Source: Desulfuromonadales bacterium
GTDB lineage: Bacteria > Desulfobacterota > Desulfuromonadia > Geobacterales > Pseudopelobacteraceae
DNA length: 64,000 bases
Assembly: GCA_013377095.1 (NCBI GenBank)
Contig: JACAAY010000003.1
Location: 35,289 to 99,288, forward strand
Reading direction: 5' to 3'
Shown here: piece after piece, positions 49,516 to 57,545 of the stretch
Numbering within the stretch: position 1 is the stretch's first letter
Layout of the letters: the number at the start of each line of letters is the position of its first letter
Position numbers and translations under genes: made by a program
The notes under the pieces: generated by a model
Told to the model about the DNA's origin: nothing
Database searches by the model: none
What the model saw: the letters and a program-made list of their open reading frames with translations, nothing else

Positions 49516-49842
49516 GTGGTTCTAATAGCAAACATACTTCTGGCTCTGGCCAAAATCATCGAATTGACCGACGGTCTGTTGACCATCTACAAATACATCT
49601 TGCTGGCCAGCGTGATCATCTCCTGGGTAAATGCCGATCCCTACAACCCTCTGGTCAACTTCATCTACCGCATTACCGATCCATTACTATCCAGAATCAG
49701 GCGTTATATGCCCAATACCGGCATGATCGATTTTTCACCTCTGGTGGCGTTTGCTCTCATCTATGTGCTTCAGATTGTGGTGTTTGACACGGCCATCCAT
49801 TACCTGTACACCAGCAGCATGGCACTCAAACTGAGAGGTTGA
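49516..49842 (+). CDS. YggT family membrane protein
   Basis: A 108-residue protein with a GTG start, preceded by GGAG at 9 bases. Two YggT-type hydrophobic units are present: ILLALAKIIELTDGLLTIYKYILLASVIISWV, and SPLVAFALIYVLQIVVFDTAIHYL, separated by the family block YRITDPLLSRIRRYMPNTGMIDFSPL (each given in parts). In many bacteria it lies with divIVA and yggU and is linked to cell division or osmotic response. It is followed by divIVA after 6 bases. Confidence 0.9.
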   Translation: MVLIANILLALAKIIELTDGLLTIYKYILLASVIISWVNADPYNPLVNFIYRITDPLLSRIRRYMPNTGMIDFSPLVAFALIYVLQIVVFDTAIHYLYTSSMALKLRG

Positions 49843-49848
49843 CCAGCT

Positions 49849-50301
49849 ATGAAGATAACACCGATCGATATTCAGCAACAGCAGTTCAAGGGTAAGCTGT
49901 GGGGAGGGATCGATCCCGAAGATGTGGATGCCTTTCTGCAGACCGTGGCCTCGGAGATGGAAAACCTGGTCCGGGAAAACAATGAACTGAAGGAACAGCA
50001 GGCGCGCCATAACCGCGAGATGCTTGAGGTGGCTGAAAAGGAGAAGGAACTCCGCGAGGTTATGCTGGCTGCCCAGCGGGTTATCGAGGAGATGAAGGCT
50101 ACTGCCCAAAAGGAAGCCACCCTGATCGTCGGTGAGGCTGAATTAAAAGCCGAGCGCATCGTTGCCGATTCCGAGCGGCGTCTGGGGGAACTCAAAGCTC
50201 GTATCGAGGATGTCAGTCGGCAGAAAGTCCAGTTCGAGATGAGTCTCAAGAGCCTGTTGGAGTCCCATGCCCGCATGTTGTCCGGCGATGAATCGGCCTG
50301 A
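49849..50301 (+). CDS. divIVA: DivIVA-domain coiled-coil protein
   Basis: A 150-residue protein. The N-terminal 40 residues (MKITPIDIQQQQFKGKLWGG then IDPEDVDAFLQTVASEMENL) match the DivIVA lipid-binding domain, with the Phe-Lys and Asp-Val-Asp positions. The rest is a charged coiled coil. DivIVA proteins bind curved membranes and organise poles or division sites. It sits between yggT and yggU, an order also known in Gram-positive division clusters. Confidence 0.9.
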   Translation: MKITPIDIQQQQFKGKLWGGIDPEDVDAFLQTVASEMENLVRENNELKEQQARHNREMLEVAEKEKELREVMLAAQRVIEEMKATAQKEATLIVGEAELKAERIVADSERRLGELKARIEDVSRQKVQFEMSLKSLLESHARMLSGDESA

Positions 50302-50599
50302 AACAACTTTTTGCAGTGTAACGGAGAAGGGGATTATCCTCAACCTCCATATCCAGCCACGCTCTTCCAAAAACCAGGTCTGCGGGATTCAGGACAATGC
50401 CCTTAAAATCAAGCTGACCTCCCCTCCGGTTGATGGCGCGGCCAACAAGCTGTGCCGCGAATTTCTGGCTGATCTGCTCGACGTTCCCAAGTCGGCTGTT
50501 GAAATCATCTCCGGGGAAACCTCACGTCACAAAAGAGTTCGGATTGCCAGTGACGACCCGCAGCATACCCGCAGCATCATTGACAGGATTATTTCCTGA
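50288..50599 (+). CDS. DUF167 / YggU family protein
   Basis: A 103-residue protein with the YggU block LNLHIQPRSSKNQVCGI, then LKIKLTSPPVDGAANKLCREFLADLL and the KSAVEIISGETSRHKRVRI strand-helix (each read in parts). Length fits. I chose the ATG at 50288, which overlaps the divIVA stop; an earlier start at 50267 adds seven residues without family likeness. The function of YggU is not established. Confidence 0.88.
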   Translation: MNRPETTFCSVTEKGIILNLHIQPRSSKNQVCGIQDNALKIKLTSPPVDGAANKLCREFLADLLDVPKSAVEIISGETSRHKRVRIASDDPQHTRSIIDRIIS

Positions 50600-50705
50600 T
50601 CAGGCATAGTTCATAACATCAGCTTTTACACCCACGTAGTCCGATTCAGACCACCCGGCGGAACCGTATCTAAACGCTGAAATACACAACGAGAGGTAAC
50701 AGAGA

Positions 50706-51230
50706 ATGGCGCAGGCAAAAGAAGGCGATAAGGTTCGGGTTCACTACACCGGCACGCTGGATGATGGCAGTATTTTCGACACATCGGAGCAAAACGACGA
50801 CGCGTGCGATGACGGATGCGAAGACAGCTGTGATGATCATGACAACGAGTGTGATGACCATGAGTGCGGTTGTGGCTGCGGCCCCTCCGGTCCCATGGAG
50901 TTTGTCATCGGACAGGGAGCGCTGATTGTAAAATTTGAAGAGGCGGTAATCGGGCTTGAACCGGGGCAGAGCGTCAAGGTCAGAATCGAGGCTGATGACG
51001 CCTATGGGCAGCGCGCCGAGGAACTTGTTGCCGTGGTCGAGCGGAGTGAGATCCCCGCTGACGTAAATCCGCAACCGGGCGACCAGATGGAAGTTGTCAT
51101 GCAGGACGGCAACTCCATGCCGGTGCTGGTAACCGATGCGACCGACACGACCATAACACTGGATGCCAACCACCCTTTGGCGGGAATGGCATTGACTTTT
51201 GATATACGGCTGGTGGAGATTGTAGCGTAA
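50706..51230 (+). CDS. FKBP-type prolyl isomerase (SlyD-like) with Cys/His/Asp-rich insert
   Basis: A 174-residue FKBP. The N-terminal FKBP strands (VRVHYTGTLDDGSIFDTS, residues 11-27) are interrupted by an insert at residues 30-62 that has seven cysteines (34, 38, 42, 49, 54, 56, 58), two histidines and many Asp/Glu. FKBP sequence resumes at GPMEFVIGQG, followed by the SlyD-type IF chaperone domain and the closing strand. SlyD of E. coli carries its metal-binding residues as a C-terminal tail; here they are inside the FKBP part. A role in metal binding or delivery is inferred. The start has GAGAGG upstream. A strong hairpin follows. Confidence 0.9.
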   Translation: MAQAKEGDKVRVHYTGTLDDGSIFDTSEQNDDACDDGCEDSCDDHDNECDDHECGCGCGPSGPMEFVIGQGALIVKFEEAVIGLEPGQSVKVRIEADDAYGQRAEELVAVVERSEIPADVNPQPGDQMEVVMQDGNSMPVLVTDATDTTITLDANHPLAGMALTFDIRLVEIVA

Positions 51231-51257
51231 GTTTCGATACCAGGATTTAAGAACAGA

Positions 51258-51290
51258 CAAAGGGCCGCGGATGAATTCCGCGGCCCTTTG
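51258..51290. terminator. Bidirectional terminator
   Basis: CAAAGGGCCGCGG and CCGCGGCCCTTTG form a 13-bp perfect stem with a 7-base loop between two convergent genes. Confidence 0.8.
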
Positions 51291-51322
51291 ACGTACATCT
51301 ATGTGGTATTCCGGCTCTGGAG

Positions 51323-52657
51323 CTATTTGGATTTTTCGGTAATTGCCTGTGATCCCGCCGGTTCCACGCCAAAGTCCTTGGCTCCTGCTGGGAGAGTGGT
51401 GATAACTACCGTAAAAGGAATCGCTTTGCCAGGAGCAACCTCCAGGTTGCTCAAACCGCTGCCGAGTTGGTTGGCCATGGCCGTTTCTATGGCATCAAGT
51501 GGCATGCTGGCCAGCTGTTCCGCGGAAAGTGGGTTGCCGCAGAAGGCGTTTTTACTGACCAGTACCTGATCCTTGTCACCATAGACCATCCCCTTGACCT
51601 GCAGGGCTGCCCGGGGAGTGGTGAAACCGTTGACCACCTCGCCGCTGATAACCAGCAGTTCGCTTCCCGTGGTCGTGTTCTTGACAAAGGAGGAGTTGAC
51701 GGAGCGCAGGGTTATTTTACCCGTTTCCTGTGCGGTTTTCGGCATCATCTGCTGGTAAAGACCTTTGCTGTAGTAGCCAAGTGCCCCGAGTAGCGCCACG
51801 ACAAGCAGAAACATCAGAAGTTTGAGCAGCGTAGAGTCTTTGCGACGTGATGGAATGGAAAGTGGTGGCAGCTCATCTTCGGCAACCGTTGGAGGGATCT
51901 GGCCTGCAACTGGTTTGGCTGGTTCAGGTTGCTCAGGAGCTGGTTTTATCTCGGGTTGGGGAGCCGAGGTCGGTAAAATAGGTGGCGGTTCGGCAGACAC
52001 CGTTTGGGGCGTTGTGTGCGGAGTCGGCTCAGCAACGATTGGCGGAGGTTCCGCAGCTTGAGGTTTTTCGGGCGTGGCGAAGATGAATTCCTGGCTGCTC
52101 TTGAACTCTTCCGGTTTTTCCGGCTGAAGAGGTACGGCGGACAGGTCTGCGCCAAAATTAATGTCATCTGTACTGCAGGGTTTGCCAACATTGTCGGAAT
52201 CAATGACGTCGGTCGTCAAGGGGGCTTGTTCCACGGATGTCTGAGTCGTGTCCGTCTGTGCATCCAGTGACCCGAACGTGAACTCTGTTTTGGGCGGCTC
52301 AGGTGCGAATGCCTCTTCCTTGTGAGCATCAAAGGCACTGAAATCCAGCTCCGTGACATTTACCGGCGTAACGTATGGGGGAGTAATGGGACTCTCCTCA
52401 TGTTGCTCCGAAGAGGTTTCCGGGAGGCTGCATTCCTGATTTTGTGCGAAAGGTTCGGACGGTGAAGTTGATTCTGCAAAACCCGAAGTCTGATCAAGAA
52501 CAGTTCCGAAGTCCGATGGTTGCAGAGCCTCCGGCTGTTCTTTCGTGACGGTAAAGATGTGCCGGCACTTTGCACAGCGAACCTTGACTCCGTTGTCTTT
52601 GATCCTGGAATCATCGAGCCTGAACTTTGTCCGGCACTGTTCACACTGGATTATCAT
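51323..52657 (-). CDS. MJ0042-type zinc-ribbon protein with DUF3426-like C-terminus
   Basis: A 444-residue protein. The N-terminus is a zinc ribbon of the MJ0042 type: MIIQCEQCRTKFRLDDSRIK with C5, C8, C28 and C31. A long acidic, Pro/Glu-rich disordered stretch follows (about residues 40-270). A membrane helix lies at about 276-297 (LLKLLMFLLVVALLGALGYY), then a periplasmic beta domain of the DUF3426 type. The protein thus senses or binds on both sides of the inner membrane. Such proteins are common in delta- and beta-proteobacteria and have no proven function. It is read toward the FKBP gene. Confidence 0.85.
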   Translation of the reverse strand: MIIQCEQCRTKFRLDDSRIKDNGVKVRCAKCRHIFTVTKEQPEALQPSDFGTVLDQTSGFAESTSPSEPFAQNQECSLPETSSEQHEESPITPPYVTPVNVTELDFSAFDAHKEEAFAPEPPKTEFTFGSLDAQTDTTQTSVEQAPLTTDVIDSDNVGKPCSTDDINFGADLSAVPLQPEKPEEFKSSQEFIFATPEKPQAAEPPPIVAEPTPHTTPQTVSAEPPPILPTSAPQPEIKPAPEQPEPAKPVAGQIPPTVAEDELPPLSIPSRRKDSTLLKLLMFLLVVALLGALGYYSKGLYQQMMPKTAQETGKITLRSVNSSFVKNTTTGSELLVISGEVVNGFTTPRAALQVKGMVYGDKDQVLVSKNAFCGNPLSAEQLASMPLDAIETAMANQLGSGLSNLEVAPGKAIPFTVVITTLPAGAKDFGVEPAGSQAITEKSK

Positions 52658-52774
52658 CTGTGGCTCCCTGCGAAACGTGATAACACGGCAAATCGGATCG
52701 CCATGTAACTGCCTGAAACAACGAAATCTATATCAGAAAGGGGAAAACGTGTCAATTTTTAAACCTTTTCTTAT

Positions 52775-53647
52775 TTAAATGGTTGTTCTGTTTTGCGGGC
52801 ATACCCCTGCGATCTGGCAGGTTGCGCAGGCAATCGGATCATTACCGTTGCAGCCATCCGAAATACCCAGGTGAGCAAGGGCAAAGTCGTATTTGACCGG
52901 ATCGTCTGGATCGAAGTGTCGCAGGCAGGCGGTTATCTCACGGGCCATACGCCAGTCTGCGTTTTTGCGGTTGCTGAATCCGAGATATCCACTGATGCGC
53001 TGGATATGGGTGTCCACCGGAATGACCAGCTGGGCCGGGGAGACTCCACGCCAGATTCCAAGGTCGATACCGTCCTCCTGACGCACCACCCAGCGCAGAA
53101 ACATACACAGCCGCTTGCAGGCGCTTCCCGAAGCCGGAGCGGGAAACAGGAACGGAAAATACGAGTTACCGGGAACCCCTTGTTGACCAAATACCGGCCG
53201 GAAATCCAGGCTACGAATCGCCTTCGAGTAGCTGTTCAGGGATTCGGTCACATCCTGGGCGCTGCAGTCATGGGTGCGCAAAAAAAAAGCCTCAGCGCTG
53301 CCGGACTCCTCGATCATCAGGCGAACGGCCCACAGCAGGGCGCACAGATCGCGACCGTCATTGAAGCGGTGTTTGAAACCGCTGAAAATCCGCAACCCGA
53401 TTTTGGGTTCAAAACGCTCAACAAAGTGGCGTGGAGATGGACCGAGCAAGCAAAAGATTGACTCAAGCGTCCGAAGAATAATACCTACGGCGCCGTAGGC
53501 AAAGGATGAAGCGATGATGGCGGCAACCTCTCGGTCAGCCGGATCGTCATAGCGGTGACAGAAAGAGAGCGGGTCATTGGCAAGTTGCCGAGGAGAGCGG
53601 GTTGCACAGAGGCGGTCGAGAACTGTTTTGGTCTGCTCGTTGCGCAT
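52775..53647 (-). CDS. TIGR02757 (DUF2400) family protein, HhH-GPD glycosylase-like
   Basis: A 290-residue protein starting MRNEQTKTVLDRLCATRSPR, with PADREVAAIIASSFAYG, the usual TIGR02757 opening. Near residue 215 it has LVIPVDTHIQRISGYLGF, like the (V/L)DTHV.R motif of endonuclease III and MutY whose aspartate is catalytic. At the C-terminus it has C-x7-C-x2-C-x5-C, close to the 4Fe-4S motif C-x6-C-x2-C-x5-C of those enzymes. A DNA-repair role is inferred from these motifs only; the lysine-bearing hairpin of Nth is not seen. It stands between two unrelated genes. Confidence 0.82.
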   Translation of the reverse strand: MRNEQTKTVLDRLCATRSPRQLANDPLSFCHRYDDPADREVAAIIASSFAYGAVGIILRTLESIFCLLGPSPRHFVERFEPKIGLRIFSGFKHRFNDGRDLCALLWAVRLMIEESGSAEAFFLRTHDCSAQDVTESLNSYSKAIRSLDFRPVFGQQGVPGNSYFPFLFPAPASGSACKRLCMFLRWVVRQEDGIDLGIWRGVSPAQLVIPVDTHIQRISGYLGFSNRKNADWRMAREITACLRHFDPDDPVKYDFALAHLGISDGCNGNDPIACATCQIAGVCPQNRTTI

Positions 53648-53777
53648 GGCAGATACGATATCAGGGGTAGCCAGCGGAGAGCAAGGTGTAATAACAGTGT
53701 GTCACAAATACTGTTTTAAAGCATGTGACGCTGTGGTATAGATAAGGCAAAATTTGCACAAATGAACGAGGTGAACG

Positions 53778-53984
53778 ATGAACACTATCAAAAAAGTAGA
53801 CCATAATGTAACCGAAGAGGAAGTTCAGAAAATCAAGAATCTCGACTGGGATGGTTACTTCAAAAGCTTTACCAACATGGATGAGAGCATCAGGACCTGT
53901 CCGAAGTGCAAGGTCATGATTTTTCCCCAGCAGGGTGAAACTGAATTCATCTGCAAGCGCTGCGAGGAGAAGATCATCCTGTAG
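53778..53984 (+). CDS. Small zinc-ribbon protein
   Basis: A 68-residue protein. The first half is helical and acidic; the second has a C4 zinc ribbon, CPKC (41, 44) and CKRC (59, 62). Its ATG follows GAGGTG at 5-8 bases. It is flanked by a strong terminator. Such small zinc ribbons often bind nucleic acid or protein; nothing more can be said. Confidence 0.75.
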   Translation: MNTIKKVDHNVTEEEVQKIKNLDWDGYFKSFTNMDESIRTCPKCKVMIFPQQGETEFICKRCEEKIIL

Positions 53985-54047
53985 TCAGAAAAATGTCTGC
54001 ATCAAAGCATGCGGGCGACAAAACCAGGTGCTCAGCCTGGGCACCAT

Positions 54048-54083
54048 AAAAAGGGGCGCTTCTCACCGGAAGCGCCCCTTTTT
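54048..54083 (+). terminator. Rho-independent terminator after the zinc-ribbon gene
   Basis: A 15-bp stem (54048-54062 with 54069-54083, core GGGGCGCTTC) with a 6-base loop, flanked by A and T runs that would serve both directions. It also lies 30 bases from the galT stop. Confidence 0.9.
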
Positions 54084-54113
54084 TGTAGAGCTATTTAAGT
54101 CAGATACAGTGCA

Positions 54114-55148
54114 TCACGTCTCCTCGACATACGCCTCACGCAGGAACAGGGCCGCGTCTTCCGGCGAGGTCGGGTTGATGAAGAAACCGGTGCCCCATTC
54201 AAAGCCGGCCATCTGGGTCAGGCGCGGAACCAGCTCGATATGCCAGTGATAATCGTATTCCAGAGACCCCCAGTAACTCGGTTTGCCGGGGCGACGGTGC
54301 GGCGGTGGAGCCGTGTGAAGAATGAAGTTGTAAGGGGCGTCGCGCAGAACAGTCTTGACCCGCAGCAACATGTCCTTCATGGCCATGGCCAGTTCCGACA
54401 GCTGGGCATCGTTCATCAGGGCAAAGTCATGGCTGTGCTGCTTGGGGAAAAGTCGCAACTCAAAGGGTGAGCTGGAAGCGTAGGGCGCCAGCGTGACATA
54501 GTTGGAAAATTCCCGCACGATCCGCACTCCCTCCTTCAGCTCGAAGTCGATGATATCACAGAAGATGCAGCGTTCTTTTGTACTGAAATAGTTGCGGGCA
54601 ACCTTGAGTTCGGTTGTTGCCACGGGCGGCAGGAGCGGCACGGCAATCAGCTGGCTGTGGGAGTGGCTCAGGGTGGCGCCTGCGCGAAAACCGTGGTTCT
54701 TAAAGATCACCATATAGCGCAGACGAAAATCTTTGCGCAGATCCAGATAGCGGGCGCGGTAGGCCTTCAGCACATCGCTTATTTCAAGCTCCGTCAGATC
54801 GGCCATTGAACGGTTGTGATCGGGTGTTTCGATGATCACTTCGTGGGCGCCGATGCCGTTCATGACATCATACAGACCGTATCCGCGACTGTTTGGCTCG
54901 CCTTCCACCCTGAGGGCCGGATATTTGTTGGGTATGACCCGGACGCGCCAGTTGGGGGAGTTGGGCAAGCCACTTGGGCGAATGGCAAAGATTTCCGGAG
55001 GGGTTCTCTCCTCATTTCCGTAACAAAAGGGGCAGGCGGTCATGCCCTTTTGCTCTTCATCCACATGGAAGTCCCGAGGTCGCCGCCCACGTTCGGTGGC
55101 AATGATGACCCAGTGCAGTTTCAATGGATCCCAGCGTAATTCTGACAT
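54114..55148 (-). CDS. galT: Galactose-1-phosphate uridylyltransferase family protein
   Basis: A 344-residue HIT-superfamily protein of the GalT class. It has ACPFCYGNEERTPPE (Cys pair for zinc), VRVIPNKYPAL, GAHEVIIETPDHN, and the active-site region FRAGATLSHSHSQLIAVPLLP in which HSHSQ takes the place of HPHGQ. The second half ends WGSLEYDYHWHIELVPRL. It exchanges UDP between glucose and another hexose phosphate. The active-site serine variants suggest a substrate other than galactose 1-phosphate. AGGAGG lies just before the ATG at 55148. It follows the GH57 gene by about 100 bases. Confidence 0.88.
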   Translation of the reverse strand: MSELRWDPLKLHWVIIATERGRRPRDFHVDEEQKGMTACPFCYGNEERTPPEIFAIRPSGLPNSPNWRVRVIPNKYPALRVEGEPNSRGYGLYDVMNGIGAHEVIIETPDHNRSMADLTELEISDVLKAYRARYLDLRKDFRLRYMVIFKNHGFRAGATLSHSHSQLIAVPLLPPVATTELKVARNYFSTKERCIFCDIIDFELKEGVRIVREFSNYVTLAPYASSSPFELRLFPKQHSHDFALMNDAQLSELAMAMKDMLLRVKTVLRDAPYNFILHTAPPPHRRPGKPSYWGSLEYDYHWHIELVPRLTQMAGFEWGTGFFINPTSPEDAALFLREAYVEET

Positions 55149-55157
55149 CATACCTCC

Positions 55158-55244
55158 TGAAAAGCTGGGAACCGGGGACCAGGTACCTGGAACCCGGTAA
55201 ACATCTTGGTTTTCCTGATCCCCGATCCCTGGTCCCCCGTCCCC
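55158..55244. repeat. Low-complexity GGGGACC-type repeats upstream of galT
   Basis: Between the GH57 and galT genes there are several short imperfect copies of motifs like CCGGGGACCAGG and CCCCGATCCCTGG in both orientations. Such sequences can form alternative hairpins. I see no gene here. Confidence 0.55.
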
Positions 55245-55247
55245 GAT

Positions 55248-57443
55248 TCAAATCAGCCAGTTTTCCAGTTCTATCTCTGCCCCGGCATAGTAGAGCATCA
55301 GCGGTGCGTCGGAAGGCCATCTGCCGATTTCTTCGCTGTCCCGCACCAGAGAGATCGATGCAAAAATCTTGCTCTTGGGGATGGGATTCAGCACGTCCAA
55401 CGGTACACTAATCTCGCAGGTCTTTGCGATTTTCCAGCGGCAATGTCCGAGGGTGGGCACCCAAAGGTTGTTCTCCTTGACCTGCAGCAGTCCCTCGTCG
55501 AAACGCAGCTGCATGGGCAGACGATACTCGCGGTCGTAAATCAGATGCAGGTTGAGAACATCGATCTCCTTCAGGAGGCGAGAGAGCTCCTGGATACCGT
55601 CGATGCGGAAAAATAACGCTATCCTGTTATAACCGTAGTAGAAGCTCTGCAGCATACGGTCCGAAGAGTGCATGGCGGAACCCTGGCGGGTCAGATCATA
55701 GAGCCCTGCCGCCAGCCACTCAAAATAGTCGCTGATCCGGCCATTGATATCCGGATCGATAAAAGCGGCCGGTTCGCGAACCAGCCCGGCGGGGCTCTTC
55801 TTCTTGATCGGTTCCAGCAGTTCCCGGGGTGGGTCTACTCCCACCAGGCGGTAGACATTCATCAGGTGTTGACGAAACAGACGGTCGAAGCGGTCGCTAT
55901 GGGGAGAAAAATGGTCATCGCCGTACCACCAGAACCAGTCGCTCCCTTCGGCGGCGTACAGCGACCGGCAGATCTGTTCGGCAATCTCGTGCGCAGCTCC
56001 CGCGGGTTGTCTGCCGGAAAGAATTGCAGCTGCGTTGGGGTTGTGGCTGGCAGCCGTTTCCCGAGCATGTTTCAGGAGATCCCAGGCCAGATTCTCTTCC
56101 GGATGACCGATCCAGATACCAAAACCGGCGTTGATCCAGGAACCGGGGTGGATGCTGTGCAACTGTTCATTGAGACGTTTAGCAGCCAGCACATCGGAGC
56201 AGGTGGTCAGGTTGAGGTCGGGCTCGTCTGCGATGGCTTCGTACATTTTCTGGAGAAAATCATAGGCGTTGTTGGAGTAGTATTCCCAGGCGTTTTCGCC
56301 GTCCAGGATGATTGATATGACGCGCCCCGCTCCGCCAATGTGAGACTTGATGGCCTGCAGACGCCCGCAGAAATCGTGCGCTGCACGCCCGGCATCCCAG
56401 GATGAATAGGTAAATCCGATCAGATCGGATAGGTGATGGTCCCGGAAAAACAGGCTCAACTCGCCTTGGGTTCCGACAAAGTGCCAGGGGCGATAGAGAC
56501 GCTCCTTGTGGTTGCCCAGTCCTCCTTCCAGGCTTTTCGTAAGAACATCCTCATCGGTGGCGACCCATGACAGACCGCACCCGGCGATGATGGCCAGTGT
56601 CTGGTTGCTGACCGACCCTTCCGAGGGCCACATCCCCTGGGGAGCGAAACCGAAGATCTCCGTGAAATAGTCTATGCCCTGTCGAATCTGTGTCTGAGCG
56701 TCCTCGGGGTGGCTGAAATGCGTTTGGGGAAGCATGATGCGCGGCAAAGCGATCTGTGCAATACGGCTATCGCACAGCAGGGGCAGAATCGGATGATAAT
56801 AGGGAGAAACCGCAAGCTCGATGTGACCCTCTTCATGAAGCCGCTTGAAGAGCGGGATAATGGCCTGAAGTATCTGGTGCTGTGTTTCAAAGAGCAGCTG
56901 TTTGTCGGCGGGTGTGTATCGTTCGCCCTTGGCGATCAGTTCGCCCAGGGCCGGGTAGCGTCGCCTGGCAGCTTCACCGGTCCAGGCCAGAAAAAAACAG
57001 ACCTGCAGATCGAGCAGGTCCTGGTCGCTGAAATGCCGCACCCGATCGTGGGCGCTTCCCGGTTTCCCTTCACCGGCCATGTAGAGCAGTTCCAGGTAGC
57101 GGCGGTTCGGCTCGATCATGCGCTGGCGGTTGGCGGAGAAAAAATTCTCCAGCAAAAATACCCGCTCATTGTCGCTGAGATCTGCCGGAGCAGCTTTGCC
57201 CATGTTCAGAAAATGGTCCACGGCTGTTCCGCCGGCATAATCGAGAATCTGTTCGATCAGCGACGGAACCAGATTGAAGACCGCCCGTGCTCCTGGCGTG
57301 TCCTCGATAATTGCCGGCATGTCGAAGTAATCCTTGATGGCGTGCAGGTAGGTCCAGGGAAGCGCGTATTCGTTTTTGAGCGGGTCCTTGTAGTACGGCT
57401 GGTGCATGTGCCATACGATGACCACGTCGAGGGGTGTTGACAT
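55248..57443 (-). CDS. Glycoside hydrolase family 57 protein
   Basis: A 731-residue GH57 enzyme. Motif 1 is VIVWHMHQPYYKDPL at residues 8-22. Motif 3 is GMWPSEGSVSNQTL, with the nucleophile glutamate at about residue 272. Motif 4 is IILDGENAWEYY, with the acid/base aspartate near residue 379. GH57 members act on starch, glycogen or other alpha-glucans (amylase, 4-alpha-glucanotransferase or branching activity); the exact specificity cannot be set here. I chose the ATG at 57443, since the earlier start would read through a hairpin. It lies between the sugar-nucleotide fusion gene and galT. Confidence 0.9.
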   Translation of the reverse strand: MSTPLDVVIVWHMHQPYYKDPLKNEYALPWTYLHAIKDYFDMPAIIEDTPGARAVFNLVPSLIEQILDYAGGTAVDHFLNMGKAAPADLSDNERVFLLENFFSANRQRMIEPNRRYLELLYMAGEGKPGSAHDRVRHFSDQDLLDLQVCFFLAWTGEAARRRYPALGELIAKGERYTPADKQLLFETQHQILQAIIPLFKRLHEEGHIELAVSPYYHPILPLLCDSRIAQIALPRIMLPQTHFSHPEDAQTQIRQGIDYFTEIFGFAPQGMWPSEGSVSNQTLAIIAGCGLSWVATDEDVLTKSLEGGLGNHKERLYRPWHFVGTQGELSLFFRDHHLSDLIGFTYSSWDAGRAAHDFCGRLQAIKSHIGGAGRVISIILDGENAWEYYSNNAYDFLQKMYEAIADEPDLNLTTCSDVLAAKRLNEQLHSIHPGSWINAGFGIWIGHPEENLAWDLLKHARETAASHNPNAAAILSGRQPAGAAHEIAEQICRSLYAAEGSDWFWWYGDDHFSPHSDRFDRLFRQHLMNVYRLVGVDPPRELLEPIKKKSPAGLVREPAAFIDPDINGRISDYFEWLAAGLYDLTRQGSAMHSSDRMLQSFYYGYNRIALFFRIDGIQELSRLLKEIDVLNLHLIYDREYRLPMQLRFDEGLLQVKENNLWVPTLGHCRWKIAKTCEISVPLDVLNPIPKSKIFASISLVRDSEEIGRWPSDAPLMLYYAGAEIELENWLI

Positions 57444-57476
57444 ATGCTGTGGCTCCCCGTGCGTCAGGTTACAATG

Positions 57477-57519
57477 GGCCACTCTTGCCGGTAAAGTGGT
57501 TGTTCCGGCAGGAGTGGCC
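57477..57519 (-). repeat. 15-bp hairpin in front of the GH57 gene
   Basis: GGCCACTCTTGCCGG (57477-57491) pairs with CCGGCAGGAGTGGCC (57505-57519) with one wobble, around a 13-base loop. It lies between the fusion gene stop and the GH57 start, so it may separate expression of the two. Confidence 0.6.
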
Positions 57520-57545
57520 ATTAGCTGCTTGAGGCGGAAGAATCC

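Noticed and set aside
57444..57521. N-terminal extension of the GH57 protein from 57521
   Set aside because: It is translated from a 15-bp hairpin and has no likeness to GH57 starts, while the ATG at 57443 has GGGGAG upstream.
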